A stretch of DNA of 64,000 nt from Ravibacter sp964559125 (GTDB lineage: Bacteria; Bacteroidota; Bacteroidia; Cytophagales; Spirosomataceae), in the NCBI GenBank assembly GCA_964559125.1, contig CAZLGW010000001.1, positions 227,736 to 291,735 of the forward strand, given 5' to 3'. Below the pieces are notes generated by a model, which saw nothing but the letters and a program-made list of their open reading frames with translations, had not been told where the DNA came from and did no database searches. This document shows, piece after piece, positions 26,302 to 34,677 of this stretch. Both the position numbers and the translations under genes were made by a program. Position 1 is the stretch's first letter, and every line of letters starts with the position of its first letter.

Positions 26302-27042
26302 CTAGGACAGGAACTTTTTGGTTACCGTTGAGAGGTCTTCCGGAGTATCGACGCCGTGCGATTCGTACCGGGTGACCACTGCACTTATCGAAAACCCGTT
26401 TTCAAGCCACCGTAGTTGCTCAAGTGCCTCCGCCTTTTCAAGAGATGAAACTTCCAGCCTGGTAATGGCAGCCAGAACGTCTGTCCTGTAAGCATATATG
26501 CCTATGTGTTTATAATACCGGTGTCGGAGATGCCATTCGTCTTTGGGAGCTCCCCTGAGGAAGGGAATAGTCTGGCGGCTGAAATACAGTACGTCATTTT
26601 TATTATTCAGAATGGCTTTCGGTACATTTTCGTTGAAGAGCACTTCCGGGTCATCTATAGGCTTTACCAGTGTGCCCAGCTGGATATCACCGTTTAAGAT
26701 GGTGGCAAGCTCATCGATCTGTTCGGGCTGTATAAACGGCTCGTCACCCTGGATATTGACTACATAGTCGAATTTGGCGCTATTTTTAACAAGAGCTTCA
26801 TAACAGCGGTCCGTGCCGCTTTTATGATCCGGAGATGTCATCACCACCTTGCCACCGAAGCCTTCCACATGTTGTTGAATGCGTTCGTCATCGGTAGCTA
26901 CAACTATATCGTTGAGGTAATGCGCTTTCTGAACCTGTTCGTAAACCCGTTGTATCATGCTCTTTCCGCCTATCTCAGCCAGGGCTTTGGCCGGGAATCG
27001 GATTGAAGCGTAACGGGCAGGTATTATTCCTAATATCTTCAA
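26302..27042 (-). CDS. kdsB: 3-deoxy-manno-octulosonate cytidylyltransferase
   Basis: A 246-residue CMP-Kdo synthetase, the enzyme that activates Kdo with CTP for lipopolysaccharide inner core synthesis. It shows the nucleotide-binding start IIPARYASIRFPAKALAEIG, the VATDDERI loop, and the metal/substrate motif NIQGDEPFIQPEQID, followed by the dimer region YFSRQTIPFLRG and HIGIYAYRTDVL and LEQLRWLENG. Length is normal for the family (~245-255). A TAACTTTG box on the minus strand at 27128-27135 with ATTG about 22 bases further upstream looks like its promoter. Convergent or co-directional coupling with porX is unlikely because a ~100-base gap separates them. Confidence 0.96.
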   Translation of the reverse strand: MKILGIIPARYASIRFPAKALAEIGGKSMIQRVYEQVQKAHYLNDIVVATDDERIQQHVEGFGGKVVMTSPDHKSGTDRCYEALVKNSAKFDYVVNIQGDEPFIQPEQIDELATILNGDIQLGTLVKPIDDPEVLFNENVPKAILNNKNDVLYFSRQTIPFLRGAPKDEWHLRHRYYKHIGIYAYRTDVLAAITRLEVSSLEKAEALEQLRWLENGFSISAVVTRYESHGVDTPEDLSTVTKKFLS

Positions 27043-27127
27043 AGTAATTTCGTGTCGATTTTTACGTGAGTTAAGTTTGTTTGTGCCGGATCGCAGGATT
27101 TGTTGAAAAAGCCGATACTGATGACAA

Positions 27128-27135
27128 CAAAGTTA
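27128..27135 (-). promoter_or_regulatory. Candidate -7 box for kdsB
   Basis: TAACTTTG on the minus strand, a perfect match to the Bacteroidota -7 form TAnnTTTG, with ATTG about 22 bases upstream as a -33 candidate. It lies ~86 bases before the kdsB start. Confidence 0.5.
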
Positions 27136-27201
27136 AAGGAATAATGGGAATTGGTTTCAATTAATTAAGGTAGGAAAAGAGGCAAACAGGGCCTGGCTTG
27201 T

Positions 27202-27209
27202 TAACTTTG
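27202..27209 (+). promoter_or_regulatory. Candidate -7 box for the 27258 operon
   Basis: TAACTTTG on the plus strand matches TAnnTTTG. Transcription would begin near 27216, which leaves only 9 bases before the TTG at 27225 but ~40 bases before ATG 27258. This favours 27258 as the start of the downstream gene. Confidence 0.45.
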
Positions 27210-27257
27210 TAAAAAAATTGTGCATTGGAACCACTCCGGGAAGAAATTTCTTATTAC

Positions 27258-28016
27258 ATGCCGGGACAGATCTGGAGGGCGCTTCCCTGCCGGGCGGACA
27301 GCTGGGTGATAGAATGGCGTATACCAGAAGGGAAAAAGCTGGGGTTTTCGGTAATAAATCCGTCAAATCCCGAAGCTATTGTCGTGGAAGCGGCGGCAGA
27401 CGGGATAGATTGGTGGTCGTCGCTTGCGGGCGCCGGCAGCCGCTGTTTTTTTGTTCATGGCTACCGGAATACGGATATCCCTGAACCGACAGATCTGATG
27501 GCGTTTGATATGAACAGCGGAGAGATGAGGTGGGTGCTTCCCGGGTATCGCTTTGAAGGGATTTCGGTACAGGGTGTCTTGCTGGCAGGAAGGAAAGATG
27601 CGGGCGGAATCTCTGTTTTCGAATGCGATGAGCTTACGGGAAAGCCTTCAGTTACTCCTGCCGAAAACCCGGTAAAACCGGAAACAGGCTGGCTGGCAGC
27701 CTACCGTTATACCCGGGGTGAAGAATATTACGATTTTCTGGTACGTTTTTTGGAAAAAAATACTGGATTGTCGCCTGCCGGTGCGCTCGAATATTTGGAC
27801 TATGCCGATAAAATGGTATTTTCTTTTTACCTTTATGAAAACAATGGTTTGGCGCAATACGTCGCTGTACTGGATCGTTTCAGGAAGGTTAAATACCTGG
27901 AGGCCATTGAACGGGATTTGGAAAAAGAAGGGAAAGGAGGATTGGTGTTAAGAGATGGGGTGATTTATTTTATCAAGAATAAGAACAATTTCGTCGGTAT
28001 TAATCTTGCTGTTTGA
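27258..28016 (+). CDS. Uncharacterised protein, DUF4905-like
   Basis: 252 residues from ATG 27258 (MPGQIWRALPCRADSWVIEW); the frame is open from TTG 27225 but the likely promoter position favours the ATG. No signal peptide. The sequence is rich in Trp and beta-strand character: DWWSSLAGAGSRCFFVHGYR, AFDMNSGEMRWVLPGYRFEG and GLAQYVAVLDRFRKVKYLEA. It reminds me of the Bacteroidota DUF4905 family, which lacks a known function; that match is from memory and uncertain. Its stop touches the start of the LysM gene (TGAATG at 28014-28019), so the two are co-transcribed. A quantity-binding or propeller-like fold is possible, nothing more can be claimed. Confidence 0.6.
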   Translation: MPGQIWRALPCRADSWVIEWRIPEGKKLGFSVINPSNPEAIVVEAAADGIDWWSSLAGAGSRCFFVHGYRNTDIPEPTDLMAFDMNSGEMRWVLPGYRFEGISVQGVLLAGRKDAGGISVFECDELTGKPSVTPAENPVKPETGWLAAYRYTRGEEYYDFLVRFLEKNTGLSPAGALEYLDYADKMVFSFYLYENNGLAQYVAVLDRFRKVKYLEAIERDLEKEGKGGLVLRDGVIYFIKNKNNFVGINLAV

Positions 28017-28928
28017 ATGAGATTTCTGATTGGATTACTGACTGTTTTGATATTTGCGGCGGGAGATTTGCGGGGAGAGTATGTCCATGTCTATCGCCCT
28101 GATTCTGTGGGGCATAAATGGGAGAACGGCAAGCTTTTTGTTCTTCATAAAGTTGAAAAGGGGCAAACGGCCTTTGCGATTTCGAGAAGATACGGGGCAA
28201 CGGTAGATGCTATTAAAGGAGCCAACGGCGGAAGTATCGACGTCAAAGAGGGGCAGATAATCAGGGTGCCTTATTCGAGGTACAGGAATACTGCCGCCAA
28301 ACCAGCCGCTACGGAAGCAGCCAAAACTCCGGCGGAAGCAAAGCCTGTTGAATCTCCTGCCAGGAAAGATGCAGCAGGTACCCATACGGTCGAGGCAGGA
28401 AATACACTTTATAATATCGCGTCAAAGTATGGAGTTTCGGTTGCCGATCTCAAAGCCTGGAACGGGTTAAAATCCGACCATGTAATGCTGGGACAGGTCC
28501 TGATGGTTTCGTCAGGCAAATTTGCGGAGAATAACCAGGCGCCCAGGGTATCGGTTGCTGCACCCGCAGATTCGGTAAGGGCCGATGTGGCAGCGGAGAA
28601 AGTGGTGAAAGCGGAGCCTGTTGCGCCGCCCGCTGCGGTTCATGTTAAATCAGTCAGCCAGCAGGGGTTGGCCGAAAAAATAGACGTGGGAGGTAACTCC
28701 TCTCCCAAATACCTGGCCCTGCACCGGGATGCACCGATCGGTACACTGATCCAGGTGACCAACCAGTCCAACCAGGAAGTGATATGGGCGAAGGTAATAG
28801 GCCGCATTCCTGATACCAGTATCAACGAAGATATAGTGGTAAAGCTATCGGGAAATGCGTTCGACAAGATTTCGCCTCAAACCCGCAGATTCAGAGCAGA
28901 AGTAACGTATAGTCAAAAAACCGAGTAA
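28017..28928 (+). CDS. Secreted protein with two LysM domains and RlpA-like C-terminus
   Basis: 303 residues: signal peptide ~1-20, first LysM at ~42-85 (HKVEKGQTAFAISRRYGATV), an Ala/Pro/Lys-rich linker (~88-120), second LysM at ~122-165 (HTVEAGNTLYNIASKYGVSV), another Ala/Pro-rich linker, and a C-terminal domain at ~220-300 (LALHRDAPIGTLIQVTNQSN, VIGRIPDT, VVKLSGNAFDKI) that fits the RlpA-like double-psi beta-barrel. LysM domains bind peptidoglycan; RlpA-like proteins are peptidoglycan-associated, some with lytic transglycosylase activity. Catalytic status cannot be decided. It follows the 27258 gene directly and precedes a small membrane protein by 2 bases, so the three form an operon. Confidence 0.87.
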   Translation: MRFLIGLLTVLIFAAGDLRGEYVHVYRPDSVGHKWENGKLFVLHKVEKGQTAFAISRRYGATVDAIKGANGGSIDVKEGQIIRVPYSRYRNTAAKPAATEAAKTPAEAKPVESPARKDAAGTHTVEAGNTLYNIASKYGVSVADLKAWNGLKSDHVMLGQVLMVSSGKFAENNQAPRVSVAAPADSVRADVAAEKVVKAEPVAPPAAVHVKSVSQQGLAEKIDVGGNSSPKYLALHRDAPIGTLIQVTNQSNQEVIWAKVIGRIPDTSINEDIVVKLSGNAFDKISPQTRRFRAEVTYSQKTE

Positions 28929-28930
28929 AA

Positions 28931-29146
28931 ATGGAAAGTAATTCTCGCCGCTACAGATCCAGGAGAGAAAGAGAAAGGCAGGAGGTGAAAAATACGATAG
29001 GCTATAAAGTGTGGGTGGTGATGTTCACCATCCTGTATCCGTTTATAGCCGTATTTACGTTTGTTTTTTCAGGGGTCCTGATGGCTTTTTCAGCCGTATC
29101 CAGGGTAGTGGTGTACCTGCTTGGAAAGGTATATGCAAGACCCTGA
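28931..29146 (+). CDS. Small basic membrane protein
   Basis: 71 residues. The N-terminal 25 residues are strongly basic (MESNSRRYRSRRERERQEVK), followed by a hydrophobic region with one or two membrane segments (VWVVMFTILYPFIAVFTFVF and VLMAFSAVSRVVVYLL). It starts 2 bases after the LysM gene and overlaps the start of the TIGR02757 gene by 14 bases, so it is embedded in an operon and is likely real. No family recognised; a small envelope accessory protein is the most that can be said. Confidence 0.65.
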   Translation: MESNSRRYRSRRERERQEVKNTIGYKVWVVMFTILYPFIAVFTFVFSGVLMAFSAVSRVVVYLLGKVYARP

Positions 29147-29933
29147 CCCGGCATCGCCGGTTATTTCTGAGGCTATTGCCGAACTGCTTAATCTGAAGTA
29201 CCGGCAATTCAATGTCCCGGACTTTATCCCCTACGATCCGGTCAGTATCCCTCACAGGTTTTCCATCCGGCAGGATATCGAGATAGCCGGGCTGTTTGCT
29301 GCTATCCTCGCCTGGGGACAGCGTAAGACCATTATCAGCAAGTCGCTGGAACTGATGAACCTGATGGGGAACGAACCCTATGACTTCATTCTGAACCATC
29401 AGCCCGACGATCTCAGGGCCCTCGATACTTTTAAGCACCGCACGTTCAATTCGACGGACCTATACTATTTCATCCATTTTCTGAGAGAGCACTACAGTCG
29501 TTACGAAAGCCTGGAAGATGCATTTTTGACTTCTGACCCAGCGGATGGCATCTCTATGGAAAAAGGGCTGGTATCTTTCCATGATTACTTCTGCGGGTCT
29601 GAGTTTTTCCCTGCCAGAACCCGTAAACACATAGCTACCCCGGCCCGGAAATCGTCCTGCAAGCGACTGAATATGTATTTGAGATGGATGGTACGGCAGG
29701 ACGGGCATGGCGTCGACTTCGGTCTGTGGAAGCGTTTGTCCCCCGCCAGCCTGGTTTGTCCCTGCGACGTACACGTTGAACGGGTAGCGAGGAAACTCGG
29801 GCTGATCAGGGGACAAGGTGCAAGCTGGGCTACAGCGCTCGAGCTAACGGCTGCTTTAAGACAGCTGGACGCTGCTGACCCGGTTAAATACGATTTTGTG
29901 CTTTTCGGGCTCGGGATCGAAGGATCCCTGTAG
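29133..29933 (+). CDS. TIGR02757/DUF2400 family protein
   Basis: 266 residues from ATG 29133 (MQDPDPASPVISEAIAELLN); an alternative start at 29121 adds four residues. Characteristic family segments are AGLFAAILAWGQRKTIISKS, FKHRTFNSTDLYYFIHFLRE, and KRLNMYLRWMVRQDGHGVDF followed by GLWKRLSPASLVCPCDVHVE. This helical family is conserved in Bacteroidota and some other lineages and lacks an established function; the fold resembles helix-hairpin-helix DNA glycosylases (family knowledge, weak). It is the last gene of the 27258 operon, overlapping the small membrane protein, and it converges with the DUF2911 gene across a large palindromic repeat. Confidence 0.88.
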   Translation: MQDPDPASPVISEAIAELLNLKYRQFNVPDFIPYDPVSIPHRFSIRQDIEIAGLFAAILAWGQRKTIISKSLELMNLMGNEPYDFILNHQPDDLRALDTFKHRTFNSTDLYYFIHFLREHYSRYESLEDAFLTSDPADGISMEKGLVSFHDYFCGSEFFPARTRKHIATPARKSSCKRLNMYLRWMVRQDGHGVDFGLWKRLSPASLVCPCDVHVERVARKLGLIRGQGASWATALELTAALRQLDAADPVKYDFVLFGLGIEGSL

Positions 29934-29949
29934 AATAGAAGGCAGTGTT

Positions 29950-30042
29950 ACACAGAGAGCCACGGAGGCTGAAAGGAGAGTCACAGAGATAGGCAGGGCT
30001 TTCGCTCTGTGATCCTCTGTTTTTCTCCGTGGCTCTCTGTGT
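29950..30042. repeat. Nested palindromic element between convergent genes
   Basis: An 18-base arm (ACACAGAGAGCCACGGAG, 29950-29967) is perfectly inverted at 30025-30042, and inside it TCACAGAG (29981-29988) is inverted at 30005-30012. The whole would fold as a ~93-base nested hairpin. It fills the gap between two convergent genes and ends exactly one base before the stop codon of the DUF2911 gene. The sequence style (repeated 'cacagag') is that of dispersed intergenic repeats in Bacteroidota. It may act as a bidirectional terminator. Confidence 0.8.
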
Positions 30043-30894
30043 CTACTTTTTGCCGCAATCCTTAATAATCTTTTCAAGGCTCAGCACATACGACATATCA
30101 TTTGCCTTCTTCGCATCGGGAAGCCCCGTTTTTGCATCCTGTACCGCCACGTCACATTTGCCGGTCTTGGCTGCTATTTTCGCCCGCAGGGCATAAACCC
30201 AGAAAGCTTTATTTGATTCCAGGGCCTTGGAAGCCCAGTCGAAGGCTTTGTCGAGATCCCGGTTTGTATCCAGGTAGTAATTGGCAGCCCCGATATAGGT
30301 CCCTGCGTTTACTTCAGATGCGGATGTAAGACTGTTGATCTGGGCCATAACCTCCGCGTCGGGATCCTGCTTTACCAGGAACCTGACCTTTACTTTTTCC
30401 CATTTAATAACTACATGAGCCTGGGTAGGAGTGAAGTCCTCGAAGCTGATGGTAAAATGCTCTTCCGGCCTGGTCAGCGCCTCGGGCTTTACCTTAAATC
30501 TCAGCACATCGCTGGCCTGGTTGTAGGTGTAGGCACCCCATGCGTCTGCGTCTTTATTGAGAATAACTGTCCAGTCTCCGGTAGACGGTATGGTTAAAAG
30601 AGCATATTTCCCGGCAGCCACTTTGTTGCCGTTCACATCCATATCTTTTGAGAAGGTAATATTGGTTACTTTATTGGCTCCTGTGCGCCATACGGCGTTG
30701 TAAGGGATCTGGCTGCCGAATATTTTCCTGCCTTTCAGCGAGGGCCGGCTGTAATCGACCCTTACCTCCCCCAGACCGATACCCTGGACGACCGTAGCCG
30801 AAGGGCTTGCGGGGGGAAGACTGAGCTGGGAAAAGCCTGTTTCGGGAAGGGAGATCAGGGCAGCCAGTAAAGAAGTGATTGTGAAAAGTCTCAT
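30043..30894 (-). CDS. Secreted DUF2911 family protein
   Basis: 283 residues with a signal peptide (MRLFTITSLLAALISLPETG, then FSQ). The DUF2911 domain occupies ~25-175: VDYSRPSLKGRKIFG, PYNAVWRTGANKVTNITFSK, DVNGNKVAAGKYALLTIPST, TVILNKDADAWGAYTYNQ and HFTISFEDFTPTQAHVVIKW. The C-terminal ~100 residues are helical and TPR-like (GAANYYLDTNRDLDKAFDWA) and end KIIKDCGKK. The family is common in Bacteroidota and has no defined biochemical role. Monocistronic, convergent with the operon on its left; a divergent arrangement does not apply because dnaG lies upstream on the same strand. Confidence 0.9.
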   Translation of the reverse strand: MRLFTITSLLAALISLPETGFSQLSLPPASPSATVVQGIGLGEVRVDYSRPSLKGRKIFGSQIPYNAVWRTGANKVTNITFSKDMDVNGNKVAAGKYALLTIPSTGDWTVILNKDADAWGAYTYNQASDVLRFKVKPEALTRPEEHFTISFEDFTPTQAHVVIKWEKVKVRFLVKQDPDAEVMAQINSLTSASEVNAGTYIGAANYYLDTNRDLDKAFDWASKALESNKAFWVYALRAKIAAKTGKCDVAVQDAKTGLPDAKKANDMSYVLSLEKIIKDCGKK

Positions 30895-30933
30895 AATTGT
30901 TTTCCTGATGGATTGAATGGTTAGCTAATATGA

Positions 30934-32898
30934 TTATCCGAAAATAATACCAAGTTCCTTCGAAACCAAAACGCTTTTTTTCTTGATATCCAGGTACCGG
31001 GCCTGTATGTCGGTACAGGTCGCTTCATCCAGGTCGAGTGACAGCTGCTGTACCAGCACCTTCATTTCTTCGTCGAGGGAGTGCTTAAGCAGCCGGAACA
31101 TAGACTGCAGGCTGCTTTTGGGGAGGACGTCGAGCTCGGTAGGAACGTAAATTTCGTGACGGTCAAACCACAGGTTGCTTACCTCAAACCTGGGCGTGGT
31201 CCAGTTGATGGCGACGGACTTAATTCCCGGATCTTCATGATGGATGAAAAAATCGGTATGAGGGATATCGGCTCCGTTGATTTTGTCTTTGAAAATACCC
31301 AGAATCGAATTGTAGACCGGGTTCCTGAACTCCTCGTCGTGAATTTCGTTCAGGATATAGTGGCATACGGTTATTCCTTCTTCGAGTTCTTCATTCCCGT
31401 ACAAAACCAGCAGCCTGACGCATTCTTCCTCGATCCGGTTCCTGGTGCCGCCCGAAAGGTCGGAAGGAGGCGCGACTACTTCTTCTGCAAAAAGGTCTGC
31501 CGGCGGTTCGATACCCGCCTGTTCCCCGAGCGCCTCATTTATCCTGCGTGTCGATTCTCTCTGCCTTTCTTTCTGTTTTTGGGCATTCTGACTCCGGAGC
31601 ATCTTATTCGCTTCGGAAATAAGCGTCTGCTCCTCTATTTTCATGCGCTCAGCTACCCGGGCAAAAAAGATCTGCCGTTTGATGGCATCCGGTATCTTTG
31701 CGATACTGCTGACGATATCGCCAATGATCTCTGCTTTTTTGAAAGGATCGTCTCCGGCATCTGCCAGCAGGATTTCTGTTTTGAACGTGATAAAATCTTT
31801 GGATGCCCTATGCAGGTGCTCCGTAAACCGGGTACTGCCGACCTTCCTCATATAGCTGTCGGGATCGTCGTTATCCGGGAAAATGACTATGTTTACGTTG
31901 AGCCCTTCTTCCAGTACAAGGTCCAGCCCGCGCAGCGCAGCCTTGATCCCGGCTGCGTCGCCGTCGTAAAGGATGGTGATGTTATGGGTAAACCGGCTGA
32001 TCAGCCTTATCTGTTCTACTGTAAGCGAGGTACCTGAAGAGGCGACGACATTCTCTATTCCTCCCTGGTGCAGGGATATGACGTCGGTATACCCTTCCAC
32101 AAGGTAGCAGAGATCGGCCTGGCGGATAGCGTTTTTGGCCTGGCTGATGCCATACAGTACCTCGCTCTTGTGGTAAACGGCTGTTTCGGGTGAGTTGATG
32201 TATTTTGCCGACTTCTTGTCTGCCTTGAGAATGCGCCCGCCAAAAGCGATCACTTTCCCCGATACATTGTGTATAGGGAAAATCACCCTTTCCCTGAAAC
32301 GGTCAAAAAGGCTTTCCTTTCCTTCTCTCCTGATCGACAGGCCGGCATTTTCAAGCTGCTCGGGAGTGTAGCCTTTCCGGATGGCATGGCTGGAAAGGGC
32401 GTCCCACCCGGAAGGGCTGTACCCAAGCTGGAATTTCTCGATGATCGGATCGGATAATCCTCTTTCCCTGAAATAGGTCAATGCGATGGCCCTTCCCTCT
32501 TCGGTGCCGGTGAGCTGCTCCCTGAAGAAATCCTTAGCAAAATTGAGAATAATATAGAGGCTCTCTTTTTCATTTTGCCGGACCGCCGCCTCGTCCGTAA
32601 CTTCTTCTTCCCTTATTTCGATATGGTACTTCTGGGCAAGATGCTTCATCGCCTCCATATAGCCCACCCCATCCATATCCATTACAAACTTGATGGCATC
32701 GCCTGCCGCCCCGCAACCGAAGCACTTATAGATCTGCCTTACGGGATTGACATTGAAAGAAGGGGTTTTCTCATTGTGAAACGGGCAACATGCCTGGTAG
32801 TTGGCGCCTCTTTTCTTTAAAGAAATATAGTCGCCTATCACCTCGGTAATTTCTACCGCATCCTTGATCTTGTCAATGGTTTCCGGGTGAATTTTCAT
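30934..32898 (-). CDS. dnaG: DNA primase
   Basis: 654 residues from ATG 32898 (MKIHPETIDKIKDAVEITEV). The frame extends upstream to 33033, but that would overlap the divergent polyprenyl synthase gene, and the conserved primase N-terminus starts at 32898. The CHC2 zinc finger is visible (ACCPFHNEKTPSF with C38 and H41; YKCFGCGAAGDA with C59 and C62). The catalytic core follows (GYSPSGWDAL, FRERVIFPIHNVSGKVIAFG, YHKSEVLYGI) and the TOPRIM motifs are LVEGYTDVISLHQ and LYDGDAAGIKAALRG. A DnaB-binding helical C-terminal region ends the protein. It synthesises RNA primers at the replication fork. A TAACTTTG -7 box lies ~40 bases upstream at 32937-32944. Confidence 0.97.
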   Translation of the reverse strand: MKIHPETIDKIKDAVEITEVIGDYISLKKRGANYQACCPFHNEKTPSFNVNPVRQIYKCFGCGAAGDAIKFVMDMDGVGYMEAMKHLAQKYHIEIREEEVTDEAAVRQNEKESLYIILNFAKDFFREQLTGTEEGRAIALTYFRERGLSDPIIEKFQLGYSPSGWDALSSHAIRKGYTPEQLENAGLSIRREGKESLFDRFRERVIFPIHNVSGKVIAFGGRILKADKKSAKYINSPETAVYHKSEVLYGISQAKNAIRQADLCYLVEGYTDVISLHQGGIENVVASSGTSLTVEQIRLISRFTHNITILYDGDAAGIKAALRGLDLVLEEGLNVNIVIFPDNDDPDSYMRKVGSTRFTEHLHRASKDFITFKTEILLADAGDDPFKKAEIIGDIVSSIAKIPDAIKRQIFFARVAERMKIEEQTLISEANKMLRSQNAQKQKERQRESTRRINEALGEQAGIEPPADLFAEEVVAPPSDLSGGTRNRIEEECVRLLVLYGNEELEEGITVCHYILNEIHDEEFRNPVYNSILGIFKDKINGADIPHTDFFIHHEDPGIKSVAINWTTPRFEVSNLWFDRHEIYVPTELDVLPKSSLQSMFRLLKHSLDEEMKVLVQQLSLDLDEATCTDIQARYLDIKKKSVLVSKELGIIFG

Positions 32899-32936
32899 TT
32901 TTAACTCCTGCTCTGATTTACCATGTCTGCAGAATA

Positions 32937-32944
32937 CAAAGTTA
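32937..32944 (-). promoter_or_regulatory. Candidate -7 box for dnaG
   Basis: TAACTTTG on the minus strand, a perfect TAnnTTTG match, 39 bases before ATG 32898. No convincing -33 TTTG is visible. It supports 32898 rather than 33033 as the dnaG start, because a transcript from here cannot include the longer frame. Confidence 0.45.
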
Positions 32945-33024
32945 TCATAACCTGCGCGTGATTTCCATTTATGAGAAGATATTAGCAATTTTGCCGCTCG
33001 AATCAATCTTTCCCCGGGTAAAAA

Positions 33025-33999
33025 ATGTCTCAAATCGAGGTCTTAAGATCAGCACTGGATAAAGAAATAGAGCAGCATACTTATGGTTTGAGCCCCGTCG
33101 AGCTATATGAGCCTATACGATACCTGATGGACCTGCAGGGGAAGCGGCTCCGGCCTTTACTGACGCTTCTTTCGGTAAGCCTGTTTTCAGACGAATGGGA
33201 AGAAGCGCTGCAGCCGGCCCATGCAATAGAGGTCTTCCATAATTTTACGCTCATGCACGACGACATTATGGACAAAGCGCCTGTGCGAAGGGGAAGCCCT
33301 ACCGTACACATGAAATGGAACGAGAATACGGCCATCCTTTCCGGCGACGTGATGCTGGTGAAGGCGTACGAACTTTTCCTGAACCTGCCGGCCGATCTGC
33401 TCCCGGGTGTATTGGGGAGATTCAGCACTACGGCGGCCGAAGTCTGTGAAGGTCAGCAGCTCGATATGAATTTTGAAACCGCAGGCAAGGTATCGATAGC
33501 AGACTACATAGAGATGATACGCCTGAAAACCTCTGTGCTGCTCGGGTTTGCGCTTGAGCTCGGCGCTATGATAGGCCGTGCAGATCGCGAATGCACCGGG
33601 AAGCTGTATGAGGCCGGCGTAAAAATGGGACTGGGTTTTCAGCTTATGGACGACCTGCTCGATGTATACGGCGACCCGGAGAAGTTTGGTAAACAGGTAG
33701 GAGGCGATATTATTTCAAATAAAAAGACCTACCTGTATCTCAAAGCCCTGGAGTTGGGCGGGCAGGAGGCGAGGGCAGAACTGGAGGGGCTGTTTTCCGG
33801 TATCCCCGCCGACGGGAATGGGAAAGTTAAAAGAGTTACCACCATCTACAACGATCTGAATATTAAAGAAATAACCGGTCAGCTTATAGAATCGTATTTT
33901 GATAAGGCCATCGGGGCGATCAGGAGTCTTTCTGTAGATGAAGACCGGAAACAACAATTGCTCACTTTCATCGTGTATCTTATGAACCGGGACCGGTAG
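33025..33999 (+). CDS. Trans-isoprenyl diphosphate synthase
   Basis: A 324-residue polyprenyl synthetase. The first Asp-rich motif is HDDIMDKAPVRRG (DDxxD), preceded by GKRLRPLL and followed by TVHMKWNENTAILSGDVMLV; the second is FQLMDDLLDVYGD (DDxxD), followed by FGKQVGGDIISNKKTYLYLK. These chain-elongation enzymes condense isopentenyl diphosphate onto allylic diphosphates to make prenyl tails (for example for menaquinone). Chain length cannot be fixed from sequence. It is divergent from dnaG and followed after 34 bases by a rhomboid protease. Confidence 0.93.
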   Translation: MSQIEVLRSALDKEIEQHTYGLSPVELYEPIRYLMDLQGKRLRPLLTLLSVSLFSDEWEEALQPAHAIEVFHNFTLMHDDIMDKAPVRRGSPTVHMKWNENTAILSGDVMLVKAYELFLNLPADLLPGVLGRFSTTAAEVCEGQQLDMNFETAGKVSIADYIEMIRLKTSVLLGFALELGAMIGRADRECTGKLYEAGVKMGLGFQLMDDLLDVYGDPEKFGKQVGGDIISNKKTYLYLKALELGGQEARAELEGLFSGIPADGNGKVKRVTTIYNDLNIKEITGQLIESYFDKAIGAIRSLSVDEDRKQQLLTFIVYLMNRDR

Positions 34000-34033
34000 T
34001 GAAAACTCCCGGGTATATAACTTAAAAAAAATA

Positions 34034-34654
34034 ATGTCTATCACCCTCTATATCATTGTCATTACAATAGGAATATCCTGGTATTCCTGGAACAATCCTT
34101 CACTGCTGGACAAGCTGTTGCTGAACCCCGTCAGGGTAAAACGCAACAACGAGTATTACCGGTTTGTAACCTCCGGGTTTGTACATGCAGACTTCGGGCA
34201 TTTATTGTTCAATATGCTCAGTCTCTGGTTTATAGGGGAGGGCATTGAAAGGTTGTTCTCTTATCTTTTCGGTCCGGCGGGAGTTTTGTATTTCATAGCG
34301 CTTTACCTGCTGGGTATCATAGTATCCGACATTCCTTCCTACTGGAAAAACAGGAGCAACAGCCACTACAATTCGTTGGGGGCCTCGGGAGGAGTTGCAG
34401 CGGTTCTTTTCGCAGCAATTTTATATGCGCCGCTCATGGACATCTACCTCTATTTTGCCATCAAAATGCCCGGCTTTGTATTCGGAATCCTGTTTTTGGG
34501 TTACTCGATCTGGCAGTCCCGGAAAGGAGGGAGCTATATAAATCATGATGCCCATATGTACGGCGCTCTCTTCGGAATGCTGTTTATGGCTGCGGTTTAT
34601 CCTGCATCCGTACCGGGCTTTTTTCAGCAGTTGTCAACATGGCGCTTCTTTTAA
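34034..34654 (+). CDS. Rhomboid family intramembrane serine protease
   Basis: 206 residues with about six membrane segments. The catalytic serine is Ser118 in SLGASGGVAA (GxSx), and the partner histidine is His174 in NHDAHMYGALFG. Oxyanion-site residues His56 and Asn60 lie in HADFGHLLFNMLSLW. All essential residues are present, so it should be active. Rhomboids cleave membrane-spanning substrates within the bilayer; the substrate here is unknown. It lies between the polyprenyl synthase and an alpha/beta hydrolase on the same strand. Confidence 0.92.
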   Translation: MSITLYIIVITIGISWYSWNNPSLLDKLLLNPVRVKRNNEYYRFVTSGFVHADFGHLLFNMLSLWFIGEGIERLFSYLFGPAGVLYFIALYLLGIIVSDIPSYWKNRSNSHYNSLGASGGVAAVLFAAILYAPLMDIYLYFAIKMPGFVFGILFLGYSIWQSRKGGSYINHDAHMYGALFGMLFMAAVYPASVPGFFQQLSTWRFF

Positions 34655-34677
34655 AAAGGGCTTAAACAGAACGGGCC

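Noticed and set aside
29950..30042. Insertion sequence end or tRNA at the nested palindrome
   Set aside because: No transposase frame is adjacent, and no cloverleaf or CCA-like end can be drawn; the structure is a simple nested inverted repeat.
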